Part shown: piece after piece, positions 22,876 to 31,400 of the stretch
How the letters are laid out: each line of letters opens with the position of its first letter
Numbering within the stretch: the first letter of the stretch is position 1
Assembly (NCBI RefSeq): GCF_002192415.1
Contig: NZ_CP021780.1
Location: 3,472,001-3,536,000 of the forward strand
Length of the DNA: 64,000 bases
Direction of reading: 5' to 3'
Source of the DNA: Paenibacillus donghaensis
Lineage (GTDB): Bacteria; Bacillota; Bacilli; Paenibacillales; Paenibacillaceae
The notes under the pieces: model-generated
Database searches by the model: none
What the model was told of the DNA's origin: nothing
What the model saw: the letters and a program-made list of their open reading frames with translations, nothing else
Made by a program: the position numbers and the translations under genes

Positions 22876-23793
22876 CTATTCAGTCGGCATGCCCGCAGCT
22901 CGCCGCAGGTGATTTGCCGTGTTATTGTAATAAGCCATAGCCGTCTTGTCGCCCTTAACCTTGGCGGCCATCCAGCCCGGAGAGAGCCACCGGAACACAA
23001 GCTCCTGGACGTTACTCTTATGCAGCTGCGTGAACGGCGCTGTTGATCCCGGCTGCAACGGTATCCGGGCAGCCAGCCGCAGGTTATTTGCAAGGTTGTG
23101 CAGATGCAGCGTGCCTACCGAGTCACCAGCCTGCCGGGCTGCGAACCATGCTGGAGATACATAATCATCAATGAGTGCCTGTGCGACATTGGCTGGCAGT
23201 TGCACGGCGGTGGGTGGCGAGATAACTACCGGTTGCTCTGCAATCTCCGCCACGACATCATATAGCAGATCCTTCAGCGTCTTGCCAGCAGTCTTCAGCG
23301 CCTGATCAATATCCCGCTTTCGCGCCGGGTCCAGCTGTTTATGGCTCGGGATGTGAGTCAGCGGGTTAAGTCTCCACTTGTCGCAGCAATAGGCCAGATA
23401 CCACACAAAGCGCTTATATGCCTCGGCAAAAGCGATCTTGCCGCCATAACACAACTCCACACCCAGCGCGATGTCGTTGGCATCGTCGCCGTAGAGCTTG
23501 TTATCCGTGGTCACGTTGTATAGTACATGCCAAGCTTTCTCGGCTAGGTCGCTGCCGGTTCCGGTCGGGATGATCTCCAGAATCTTCTTGTCATCAACAA
23601 ATGTCTGCGCGGAGGCAGATCGGTTAACGAGAGTCTGAAAATAATTGAAGTGATTATCCGCTGTTGCTCCAGGGTTGCCGGTATCGTGGGCAACTAAAAA
23701 GCCCGGAGTCCCCGATACTAACCGGGTGCCGGGTCGAACGTTTTGGCGCTTGTCGATATAACGCCGCTCGATCTTATACTTATCCTTGATCAT
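22876..23793 (-). CDS. N-acetylmuramoyl-L-alanine amidase (endolysin)
   Basis: A 305-residue endolysin. The Amidase_2-type catalytic domain covers about residues 25-180: zinc His in FLVAHDTGNPG, a central IALGVELCYGG, and THIPSHKQLDPARK with the last His/Asp. The C-terminus holds two ~45-residue repeats (SPAWFAARQAGDSV...LANNLRLAA and SPGWMAAKVKGDKT...TANHLRRAA), a probable wall-binding region. It overlaps XhlA by 1 nt. Confidence 0.88.
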   Translation of the reverse strand: MIKDKYKIERRYIDKRQNVRPGTRLVSGTPGFLVAHDTGNPGATADNHFNYFQTLVNRSASAQTFVDDKKILEIIPTGTGSDLAEKAWHVLYNVTTDNKLYGDDANDIALGVELCYGGKIAFAEAYKRFVWYLAYCCDKWRLNPLTHIPSHKQLDPARKRDIDQALKTAGKTLKDLLYDVVAEIAEQPVVISPPTAVQLPANVAQALIDDYVSPAWFAARQAGDSVGTLHLHNLANNLRLAARIPLQPGSTAPFTQLHKSNVQELVFRWLSPGWMAAKVKGDKTAMAYYNNTANHLRRAAGMPTE

Positions 23794-24077
23794 TACTTAC
23801 CTCCTAATCTAATAGCCACTACAATGGCACCCACTATAACGGTAATGATAGCTCCCCCGATTGTGCGCCAAAGCCAACGTTGCCCGTCCTCAATCCGATC
23901 CAGCCGGTGGTGCGCTGATTTAGTGGACTGCATAGCCTCTCGGGCCAAATCCCGAGTTGTTTCAATCGCAGTCGTCAAAGCAGGCACAGCTTCGAGCGTC
24001 TTTTCGATACGCGCCAGTTGTATCTGTATTTCAACCAATTTATCCTCTGTTGCCACGGTACCGCCTCCTCCTGGCAT
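23793..24077 (-). CDS. XhlA-like hemolysin/lysis accessory protein
   Basis: A 94-residue protein; ATG at 24077 behind AGAGGGGGAG. A coiled-coil-like N-terminus (LVEIQIQLARIEKTLEAV, HHRLDRIEDGQRWLWRTI) precedes one C-terminal membrane segment (GAIITVIVGAIVVAIRL), as in XhlA of PBSX. It works with the holin and amidase in lysis. Confidence 0.82.
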   Translation of the reverse strand: MPGGGGTVATEDKLVEIQIQLARIEKTLEAVPALTTAIETTRDLAREAMQSTKSAHHRLDRIEDGQRWLWRTIGGAIITVIVGAIVVAIRLGGK

Positions 24078-24114
24078 CGTCACTCCCCCTCTCTGCAATC
24101 TCCCTATAAAAACA

Positions 24115-24139
24115 GCCCCTGGGGATCTCCCCCAAGGGC
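24115..24139 (-). terminator. Terminator before lysis cassette
   Basis: Minus strand: GCCCTTGGGG...CCCCAGGGGC hairpin followed by TGTTTTTAT, between the small CD1375-like gene and xhlA. Confidence 0.75.
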
Positions 24140-24184
24140 AAAATAAAAACGCCTCAATGGGCGCTGCGGTTATCTCTATTCTTC

Positions 24185-24316
24185 TTATACAGCCAGAAAT
24201 TCCAGTCCGCTGTCCGTCAGGATCACTTTAACCTGAGTCTTAAGAGCCTCTGTAGGCACTGCACTAAAAGCGAGTTTACCCAATATGACTCTCTGTGCCA
24301 AAAACAATGCAATCAT
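24185..24316 (-). CDS. Small tail-associated protein, XkdX/CD1375-like
   Basis: A 43-residue frame too short for usual gene calling, with an excellent GGGAGGAGGTGATAAC ribosome-binding site. It starts MIALFLAQRVILGK and ends SGLEFLAV. Its size, sequence style and place between the fibre genes and lysis cassette fit the XkdX/CD1375 family. Function unknown. Confidence 0.68.
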   Translation of the reverse strand: MIALFLAQRVILGKLAFSAVPTEALKTQVKVILTDSGLEFLAV

Positions 24317-24365
24317 GTTATCACCTCCTCCCAGATGTAACAGCCACCATACCAACAACCGAGCA

Positions 24366-24734
24366 TCATTGAGCCTTGATGATCATTTCCTGTAGAACGT
24401 CCTCGATAAAATCAGATCGCTCAGATTGTGCAGCCAGTTGCGCCTTCAGCAATTCATTTTCCTTCTGCAGTTGTTGAACCTCTGTCAGCTGAGGCGGGTG
24501 GGCCGTTTGGTACTGCTCCCACATTGTTGCCAACTCCACATCTGTGCGCTCGACCATATCGTCACCCTCAACGTACCAGCGCGGGATAACGCCGTTATAC
24601 CAGAGGTCCAGGTTAAAGTGTCTGCCGCCGTTCTCTGTGACTAGCAGATCGCCGGGTTGCGGCTGCTCGAAGGCATCAGAAAAAGCGCGGATCACGTTGT
24701 CGTCTGTGTCCACGCGGATATAGTGTTTATACAT
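24366..24734 (-). CDS. Tail-fibre-associated protein with coiled-coil C-terminus
   Basis: A 122-residue protein: a beta-rich N-terminus (YIRVDTDDNVIRAFSDAFEQP...WYNGVIPRWYVEGD) and a C-terminal coiled coil (VQQLQKENELLKAQLAA). It lies 11 nt after the receptor-binding protein gene and probably belongs to the fibre or its assembly. Confidence 0.62.
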   Translation of the reverse strand: MYKHYIRVDTDDNVIRAFSDAFEQPQPGDLLVTENGGRHFNLDLWYNGVIPRWYVEGDDMVERTDVELATMWEQYQTAHPPQLTEVQQLQKENELLKAQLAAQSERSDFIEDVLQEMIIKAQ

Positions 24735-24745
24735 GTCGTCCCCCC

Positions 24746-25939
24746 TTATAGTTCAGCATCTGCGGCAAAGTGGAAAAATCGTCGATTAGTTGTAGATCCA
24801 TTCAGAGTGTAATTATGCCGGATTCCCGCTTCGTCTCCGATGCATGCGACACCAGATGATATAGTACGGTCAGCAGTACCATCACTCACCATACCAACGC
24901 CGCCCCCTTTACCATAAGCCGTCACTGTCGGTGTTACACGCTTGCGTGTCTTAAACGATGTATACCCAAAGTGAGGGCCACCTACCGTACCGTCTTCGGA
25001 TACACCATATAGCGATCCGTTTTCAGTCGCCGTACCCGGTGCATCCTCAAGATAATAACTTTTTTCATAGTATCGTTGACATAAAGCCAACTCATCGGCC
25101 AGGCTTCGCGCCTGAAAAGGCAGAGCAACTTCACCCACATTTACTTGCGCCTGAGCAATGTCTACATAACCAGTTGCCCAACTACCTACCGCTCCGCTCG
25201 GCGCTGATACGATCGTATTCCCAGCCTTGTATATAATAAGCGAAACGGCGAGATAACTTCCAACGCCGACCGTTTTGCCGGATATGCTAGGTACGTTGAT
25301 ACTGACCGTGACTTTTTGCCAGGATGTCGTCAGATTAACGGTCGGTACATTAGCAGCAGTATTGACTTCTGCCGATCCCCCCGATCCGAAATTTTGAATA
25401 GCCACAACTCCCACGGAACGGGCAGCATTGGCTTTCATCCAAATAGTAAAGGTGACTTTCTGCCCGGCAAAGTTACGTACATCTTCAATTGCCTGGTGGA
25501 ATCGGATTAGCGATTGTGTCTGTAGAGCAGATAAAGTCAGGATATTGAAGCGTGCGAAATGCTTGGGGTTGCCCGGTACAACCGTCTGTCCGGCGGCGAA
25601 ATCCTGGCGTACCCAGCTGCTTGTATTCCCCGTAACAGATCCTGCATATATCTGGCTCCACCACCGATCAGGACCGTATCCATATGCATTTGATCCGTCC
25701 CCTCCAGGCAGCACCGAAGTTCCCCGCTGCCATATGTCAACCCCACCGTTTATTAACGCCTGCTGGTTTTTGTTATACGGAACATTCTCAGCCGCCAAAA
25801 ACAGCGTATCCCCGCCTGAAACATTACCGATATACAGGTCTTTGGAATCCGTGCAATACCCCGGCTCCGCAACGCTCAGACCGCCCAATGCGGCCAATTG
25901 CGCCTTAGTCCCGCGCCGTACTTGTATCTTATTAGCCAT
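24746..25939 (-). CDS. Tail fibre/receptor-binding protein
   Basis: A 397-residue structural protein. The N-terminus (ANKIQVRRGTKAQLAAL...GYCTDSKDLYIG) is the short attachment domain seen in hyaluronidase-type phage fibres. A jelly-roll-like carbohydrate-binding domain follows (VDIWQRGTS near residue 68 to PFQARSLADELALCQRYYE near 290), then a C-terminal head. It likely contacts cell-wall sugars. Confidence 0.8.
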   Translation of the reverse strand: MANKIQVRRGTKAQLAALGGLSVAEPGYCTDSKDLYIGNVSGGDTLFLAAENVPYNKNQQALINGGVDIWQRGTSVLPGGDGSNAYGYGPDRWWSQIYAGSVTGNTSSWVRQDFAAGQTVVPGNPKHFARFNILTLSALQTQSLIRFHQAIEDVRNFAGQKVTFTIWMKANAARSVGVVAIQNFGSGGSAEVNTAANVPTVNLTTSWQKVTVSINVPSISGKTVGVGSYLAVSLIIYKAGNTIVSAPSGAVGSWATGYVDIAQAQVNVGEVALPFQARSLADELALCQRYYEKSYYLEDAPGTATENGSLYGVSEDGTVGGPHFGYTSFKTRKRVTPTVTAYGKGGGVGMVSDGTADRTISSGVACIGDEAGIRHNYTLNGSTTNRRFFHFAADAEL

Positions 25940-25954
25940 AATGTACAGCCCTCC

Positions 25955-26806
25955 TTAAAATGTACCGCCGTCAATGACTGCTATCTGAGCGTCTATAGCC
26001 TGAGCCGTCCGTTGCGGCGTCATATACTTAACCGCGCTCGTTCCGGCCTCTGCCTCGGCTTGCGTAGCAACTCCATAGTTGCCCACGCTACCCAGGCCCA
26101 CATCTGTTGCGGTCAGCGTCACGGCTCCAGTCCGGCCAGCCACGGAGGATACAGCCCCAGTAGGTGCGAGGATCTCCTGCCAGTTAGCCAGTGTCGAGGC
26201 ACCTGCCACCCGTAGGATATAGGTCTTGTTTAGGTCCGTCCTGATTGCAATGTCTCCGACCTCAGCTGTCAACGCCAGCATGGCCGCTTGGGTGGCAACT
26301 ACAAAGGTGTCTGAAATAGCCAGTGCGGGCAGGACGCTATCCGGTAGTTTGCCTCCAACACCAAGGATAGGCACATTTCCCGCAGCCGTGCCTGTATCCT
26401 TGCTTGCCACTGTCCCTGCGTCCGTAATTTTGGCGAGTGTCAGGTTAGGAACATCTGCTGCGGTCATCTGAGAGGCGGCGGTTACGCGGCCTTTAGCATC
26501 TACCGTTGCCTTTGTATATGTTCCTGCCGCAACGCCTGTGTTAGCAAGCACAACGGCAATTGGCGCATTAGCCGATCCATCGAAGGATACAGACCCGGAG
26601 GCGTCTCCGGTAAGCGATATGGTGCGTGCTGTAGCAAGTTTTGCTGCTGTTTCCGCTGCTGCAGCGTCTGGATTTACCATGACTTTCCCGCTGCCTGTGC
26701 CTACCCAAACCTTTCCCGTATCTGTCGCGAGCGCTAACTCTCCAGCCTCTAATGTTAGGCCCGGAATATTGGCGGATAACCCGCGCTTGATCTTAATAAT
26801 CGGCAT
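25955..26806 (-). CDS. Tail fibre protein with phage-tail repeats
   Basis: A 283-residue fibre. It starts PIIKIKRGLSANIPGLTLEAGELALATDTG, a variant of the attachment domain of the next gene, then has the tail-collar repeat SLTGDASGSVSFDGSANAPI...VDAKGRVTAAS, and a knob-like end. Codon use is Ala/Thr/Gly-rich, typical for beta-helical fibres. It overlaps the upstream small gene by 14 nt. Confidence 0.8.
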   Translation of the reverse strand: MPIIKIKRGLSANIPGLTLEAGELALATDTGKVWVGTGSGKVMVNPDAAAAETAAKLATARTISLTGDASGSVSFDGSANAPIAVVLANTGVAAGTYTKATVDAKGRVTAASQMTAADVPNLTLAKITDAGTVASKDTGTAAGNVPILGVGGKLPDSVLPALAISDTFVVATQAAMLALTAEVGDIAIRTDLNKTYILRVAGASTLANWQEILAPTGAVSSVAGRTGAVTLTATDVGLGSVGNYGVATQAEAEAGTSAVKYMTPQRTAQAIDAQIAVIDGGTF

Positions 26807-26990
26807 CGTTCATACCACCTCTACTATTTTTCAAGGCCTCTATCTCCACAACTACATCAGCACTTAATGTATTTGGATTGATTTCTTTCGGACCTTCCGC
26901 TGTCCCGATATACACTTTGTCTCTCTCAATATCAAGACACACCTCGCCAACTGCCAATCCTTTAGATTCCTTTGGAATACTAATTTTCAA
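26793..26990 (-). CDS. Small structural-region hypothetical protein
   Basis: A 65-residue protein resembling the short attachment domain of the two fibres (SKGLAVGEVCLDIERDKVYIGTAEG). It may be a truncated fibre paralogue or an adaptor. It overlaps the fibre gene by 14 nt. Confidence 0.58.
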   Translation of the reverse strand: MKISIPKESKGLAVGEVCLDIERDKVYIGTAEGPKEINPNTLSADVVVEIEALKNSRGGMNDADY

Positions 26991-27004
26991 TAGTATCTCC
27001 TCCT

Positions 27005-27409
27005 TTAATATGTGCCGCCGTCAATAACGGGCCCTGTCGGATCATTACCGTCAAATGTGCCGCCGTTAATCGGCATGTATGCCAAAAAATCAATCAGATC
27101 AAGGATGTTGGCTCTGACGGTATTGTGATCGTAGGCGGTAAAGTACCGGGCAACCTTAGACCCACTAACCCAAACTTTTGCGCCCGTCCCGTCAAACCCG
27201 CGTGTACAGCCCGTTAGGTTGTTGCCCGTCTTACCTGTATAGAGTACGGTCTCCGAACTCTCGTCTGTGCCGATTGTCAACACGTTAGGAGCAGGCGGCA
27301 ACTTGCTTGCATCTGTCACGGCTACCGTAGTCGTCGCTGCTGTGAGTGCCGCTGACAACTCCGTGCCGGGCGAGTTGGCAATTGCCGGATACATCGGTTG
27401 TTGTGCCAT
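27005..27409 (-). CDS. Phage structural protein (baseplate/fibre region)
   Basis: A 134-residue protein, Ala/Thr-rich, with TIGTDESSETVLYTGKTGNNLTGCTRGFDGT, a module frequent in phage tail proteins, and ending INGGTFDGNDPTGPVIDGGTY. It lies between the 27423 gene and the fibres. Exact role unknown. Confidence 0.65.
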   Translation of the reverse strand: MAQQPMYPAIANSPGTELSAALTAATTTVAVTDASKLPPAPNVLTIGTDESSETVLYTGKTGNNLTGCTRGFDGTGAKVWVSGSKVARYFTAYDHNTVRANILDLIDFLAYMPINGGTFDGNDPTGPVIDGGTY

Positions 27410-27422
27410 TAGGCTCGCCTCC

Positions 27423-27818
27423 TTATCTTTGTGTCAGCTGGAGTTCACCGACCACAAATTTAAAAATATCACCCGTCAGGATTGACCGAGAATCTGTTAA
27501 TTCCCCAAAGTAAAGGAGATTCCCCCCTGTGGCTGCATCCCTTATGCCAATGTGAGTGATCTGGCCCCAGTTTGCTGTAGCCAGTGGGTATGCAATCTCT
27601 GCCGTGTTTTTAATAGTCTGAATACCGCTTACTGCCGCAGGAGCCGCAAACGTGACTGCCCGCCGAACATAAGCGCCACCCGACACTTCCAGCCCCGTGT
27701 CTACCTTTGTGGGGTTACTGGTGTAGAGAGCGACAAAAAGTGCCGCGGGCGGTGTAAACGGAGTATTGCGAAAAGCCAAGTTAAGGTATACCTTTGCTAA
27801 ATAATCGGATACATTCAA
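27423..27818 (-). CDS. Phage tail/baseplate protein
   Basis: A 131-residue protein with DYLAKVYLNLAFRNTPFTPP at the start and THIGIRDAATGGNLLYFGEL near the end. Proteins of this size and style occur right after Dit in many Gram-positive siphoviruses. Role not established. Confidence 0.68.
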   Translation of the reverse strand: MNVSDYLAKVYLNLAFRNTPFTPPAALFVALYTSNPTKVDTGLEVSGGAYVRRAVTFAAPAAVSGIQTIKNTAEIAYPLATANWGQITHIGIRDAATGGNLLYFGELTDSRSILTGDIFKFVVGELQLTQR

Positions 27819-27830
27819 TGCGTTCGCCTC

Positions 27831-28424
27831 CTATTCGAGTTTGTACTCGTTCGAAATCCTGAAATTCGACAATGTGTTTGGGCCCGTGTTTGTCAGTATG
27901 ATCACGGCCTCTGAACGAATATTCCCTGCTGATTGAATTAACAACGTTGTCGGTGAAACAGTAATGACTTGCTCCGTGATATGTTCCTTCACCGAATAAG
28001 CGAACGGGTCAAAAGCCACCAGCTCCAGTTCAAACATACCAATGCTGTTATAGATCAACCGTTCCAGCGAAGCAGATCCCGCATATCTAACCAGGTAGAA
28101 TTTATCCGGCTCGTAATAGCGAACTAACTGTACTGTTCGGGGCCTGCCGTAAGAGTCCGTTAGGTGTCTGGCCAGAGAGCGCACCCGCTGCTGTAAGCCT
28201 GCTGCGCTAGGAGTATCATAATTTGTACCGTCCGCAACAAAGGCACAAGAAAAAGAAAAGACGCGTTCCGTTAGGTCCGCGCCAAAATCGTATTGCCCGT
28301 GCTTGCCGGGTATTGTAACGCCGATATCACGGGTGCCGGGGAGTAATGGTTCTTTACTCTCTTCCAACACCCGAAAGCCTAAATCAACATCCCGGATGCC
28401 TCCGAGCGAAATACTGCTTGTCAT
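27831..28424 (-). CDS. Distal tail protein (Dit)
   Basis: A 197-residue Dit-like protein: SISLGGIRDVDLGFRVLEESKEPLLP, TIPGKHGQYDFGADLTERVFSFSCAF, and a C-terminal LIQSAGNIRSEAVIIL segment starting a galectin-like domain that here is short. It forms the ring at the tail end. Start overlaps the tape-measure stop by 4 nt. Confidence 0.82.
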   Translation of the reverse strand: MTSSISLGGIRDVDLGFRVLEESKEPLLPGTRDIGVTIPGKHGQYDFGADLTERVFSFSCAFVADGTNYDTPSAAGLQQRVRSLARHLTDSYGRPRTVQLVRYYEPDKFYLVRYAGSASLERLIYNSIGMFELELVAFDPFAYSVKEHITEQVITVSPTTLLIQSAGNIRSEAVIILTNTGPNTLSNFRISNEYKLE

Positions 28425-31400
28425 GTTAAACCCAACCCCCTTGCTGCCCGAGTGACTGAGCTCATTTGCCGACGGGATACATTGGTCTCAATCTGCTTGC
28501 CATCGAGATAGATGTTATTGTGCAAGACCAGTTCCCCGTCACCCAGCAGCCCAGCAGCCGATCCGGTAGAAGTCCTGCTGTCATTCTCCAGCGGCTGAAT
28601 CCGGCTGTCGATTGCGCTCAGGCTTGGCGAGCTGAGGTCTATCGCAGCGGCGTCTGCCATATCCTGCGCAGCGCCTTCCACGGCCGACATCTGCCGTTCC
28701 ATTCCCAAGGCCAGACCTTTGCCAATAAACTCGCCCAGAGCGATCATGACGCGGCTTGGTGACTTGATCTTCAGGGTGTCTTTGATTCCATTGGTGGCCG
28801 CTTGCGCTGTGGCAGCAGCCGCATTCGTGATGGCGCTTGTTCCCGACTTCATTCCCTGGATAACGCCGTTGACAATGTTCAGCCCGTAACTTTTCGCCTG
28901 AGCCTCAGCCCATTTCTTTTGCGCGGCTGTCCCGGAAGCCAACAGGCTGTTGAGATAGGCAATCTCGTTTGACATATTAGGAGTTGTCGTTGCCGCCTTG
29001 GCCGTTTTGCCGACCATTGAGAGGATATCATCTACCGCTGACTTGATGCTGTTCTTGGTGCTGTTAAGTCCGCTCAGCAAGCTCTCACCGAAGGACTGTC
29101 CAGCGTCTTGCCATTTGGGGTTGTACTCTGCCAGCAGGTCAATCAACTCTTTGTTGTTGCCATCGAGCATCAGACGCCGCGCCTCAGCTTGCAGAGCCTC
29201 TTCTGTGTTGAGGCTTGCATAGTGGGTCTTGGTAGATTCCATCTGAGTAGTGAGGCTGTCTGCAGTTGCCTGAGCGCTTTTTTCCTCTATTGATTTTTTG
29301 TTTTCATAGTCTAAACGGAGCACTTCGGCCTTTTGCTCTGATTGGCTTTTGATGTTGTTCATTTCAGTCTTCAGCGTGTCGATTTGCGTTTGTCTTTGCT
29401 CCAGCAAATACTTTCGCTGCCGCTCTGCAAGCATGTCGTCCAGCTCGGCCTGAATCTTTTCGCGGGCTTCGGCGGTATCGGCATCTGTCAGTTCTTTTTG
29501 CTTGTCAGCCAACTTCTTTTGGTAAGCCGCCTCTTCTGCCGCGATATCCTCCGCCTTGGTCAGTCCCTCAATACTGTCTATCTGTCCTTGCAACCCCAGA
29601 AGTTGTGCCTGAGTCTGAGCATCAAGTGTTTTGACCATTGCTTGGTACTCAGCGTCATACCCTGCAATGATGGCCTCTGACGCTACTTTGTGCTGGTCAA
29701 TACGCTTTTGCAAGGCATCTGTAGCGATCTTCTCTTCTGCCGTGTAACGGGCCTTCAGGGCGTTCACAGCAGCCGTGCTGAGCGTTTCAATAGATTTGAC
29801 CTGTTCGTCGTACAGCGCCTTTGCTTGGGCCGCTGCTTCTTTTGCAAGCTCAGCCCGAATTTTATTGACCTGCTTATCGATAGCGATACGCTCGGTAGTG
29901 CCGACCTTATATTTGGTCTGCAATTTCTCCCAGGCTCCCAGCTCCTGCTGCTGGGATATTTCATTCGCCTGCTTCCGTGCTTCGATAAATGTCTTTGAAT
30001 CCTCGAATTGCTTTTTGGCAGCTGCCGCCGCATCCTTCGCCACCTGATCATTGGCCTTCTTGATGGCTAGGTTTATCTTCTGGACTTGCTCCCCGGTGCG
30101 GGCATAGGCCTGCTTCACCTTTTCCAAGGAGGCTATATATCCCACTTCATCGACAGCGCCCATTTTGTATTTGTACTGCGCAGTCCCGAGCGCATCATTG
30201 AATGCTTTATTCGCAGCTGTTGCAGCTTTTTTTGCAGCAGATGCGGCTTCTCTTTGCGCTTTTTCTGCTGCAGATGCGGCAGCCTTCTGCACTTTTTCAG
30301 TAGCCTTCCGAGTCTTTTCGGCAGCCTTGCCAGCAGATTTTTCCGCAGCAGCTCCTGCCTCGCCGGTTAACTGCTCGATAGCCGCTTTAGCCTTGCTTTT
30401 GGAGTTATTAATCCCAACAACAAGACCCTGCCCAATATTTTCTCCATATCCAGTTGTGAGCCGGGAAGGGGAGTGAATCCCAAAGAAATTTTTAATTGTA
30501 TTCCCGATGCTCTCCGCTACATCCTTAGCCTTTTCGACGGCTGCAGATGCCATACTACCGATACCATTGACCAGACCTTCCATGATGTTCTTGCCGATCT
30601 TCTTCAGGTCTATCCCCTTGAAGAATGCCATCACCTTGCCCCAAATGCCTTCGATCACACCTTGAATAGTGCTAAAAATGTTTTTTATGCTAGTGAGCAT
30701 GCTTTGGAAGTTATTCTTTACTCCCGTCCAAATTCCCTTAGCAACTGTTACAACCGACTGAGAAAGAGACTGCCAAATCGAAGCCCCGAGAGTACGGAGT
30801 CGCGTGAATATCCCGATCCCCTCGGTGAACATGTTTTTGAAGAAATTAACCACGCCACTGACCATCTTGGATATCAGAGAGGTTGCAGAACCTTGCAGAC
30901 TTTTGAATGCATTGACGATTCCAGTGCCCATGTTTTTCATAATGGACACTCCAGATTTCAGAAGGTTAGTAAAGAGTGTCTTCAGGCCACCCAAGAAGTT
31001 CAAGGTCATGAGGCCCATCACAAAATCAATAGCCCCGCCAAGTAGTTGCTTAATGCCTTCCCACATTTTGGACCAGTCGCCCGTGAACAGGCCGGTAAAT
31101 ATCTTGATTAGACCCATGATCATATCCAAAGCGCCACTTATCACATTTTTGATGGCCGTCCAAGCCATGTCGATGATGAACTTGATGGCAGGCATGATGA
31201 ATTCAATCACTTTCTTGATGCCGTTAAAAGCGTTAGTTACGGCCTGCAGGATCTGGGTTCCGTTGGTATCCCAAAACTTTTTGATCTTATCGATCTGGCC
31301 CATAACAAATGCCGAGATTGCCCCCCACGCCGAGAGCGCTACGGACTTAATAGACTCCCAAGCGCTGTTCATCGTGTCCCGCACGGTGTCGCTGGTTTTG

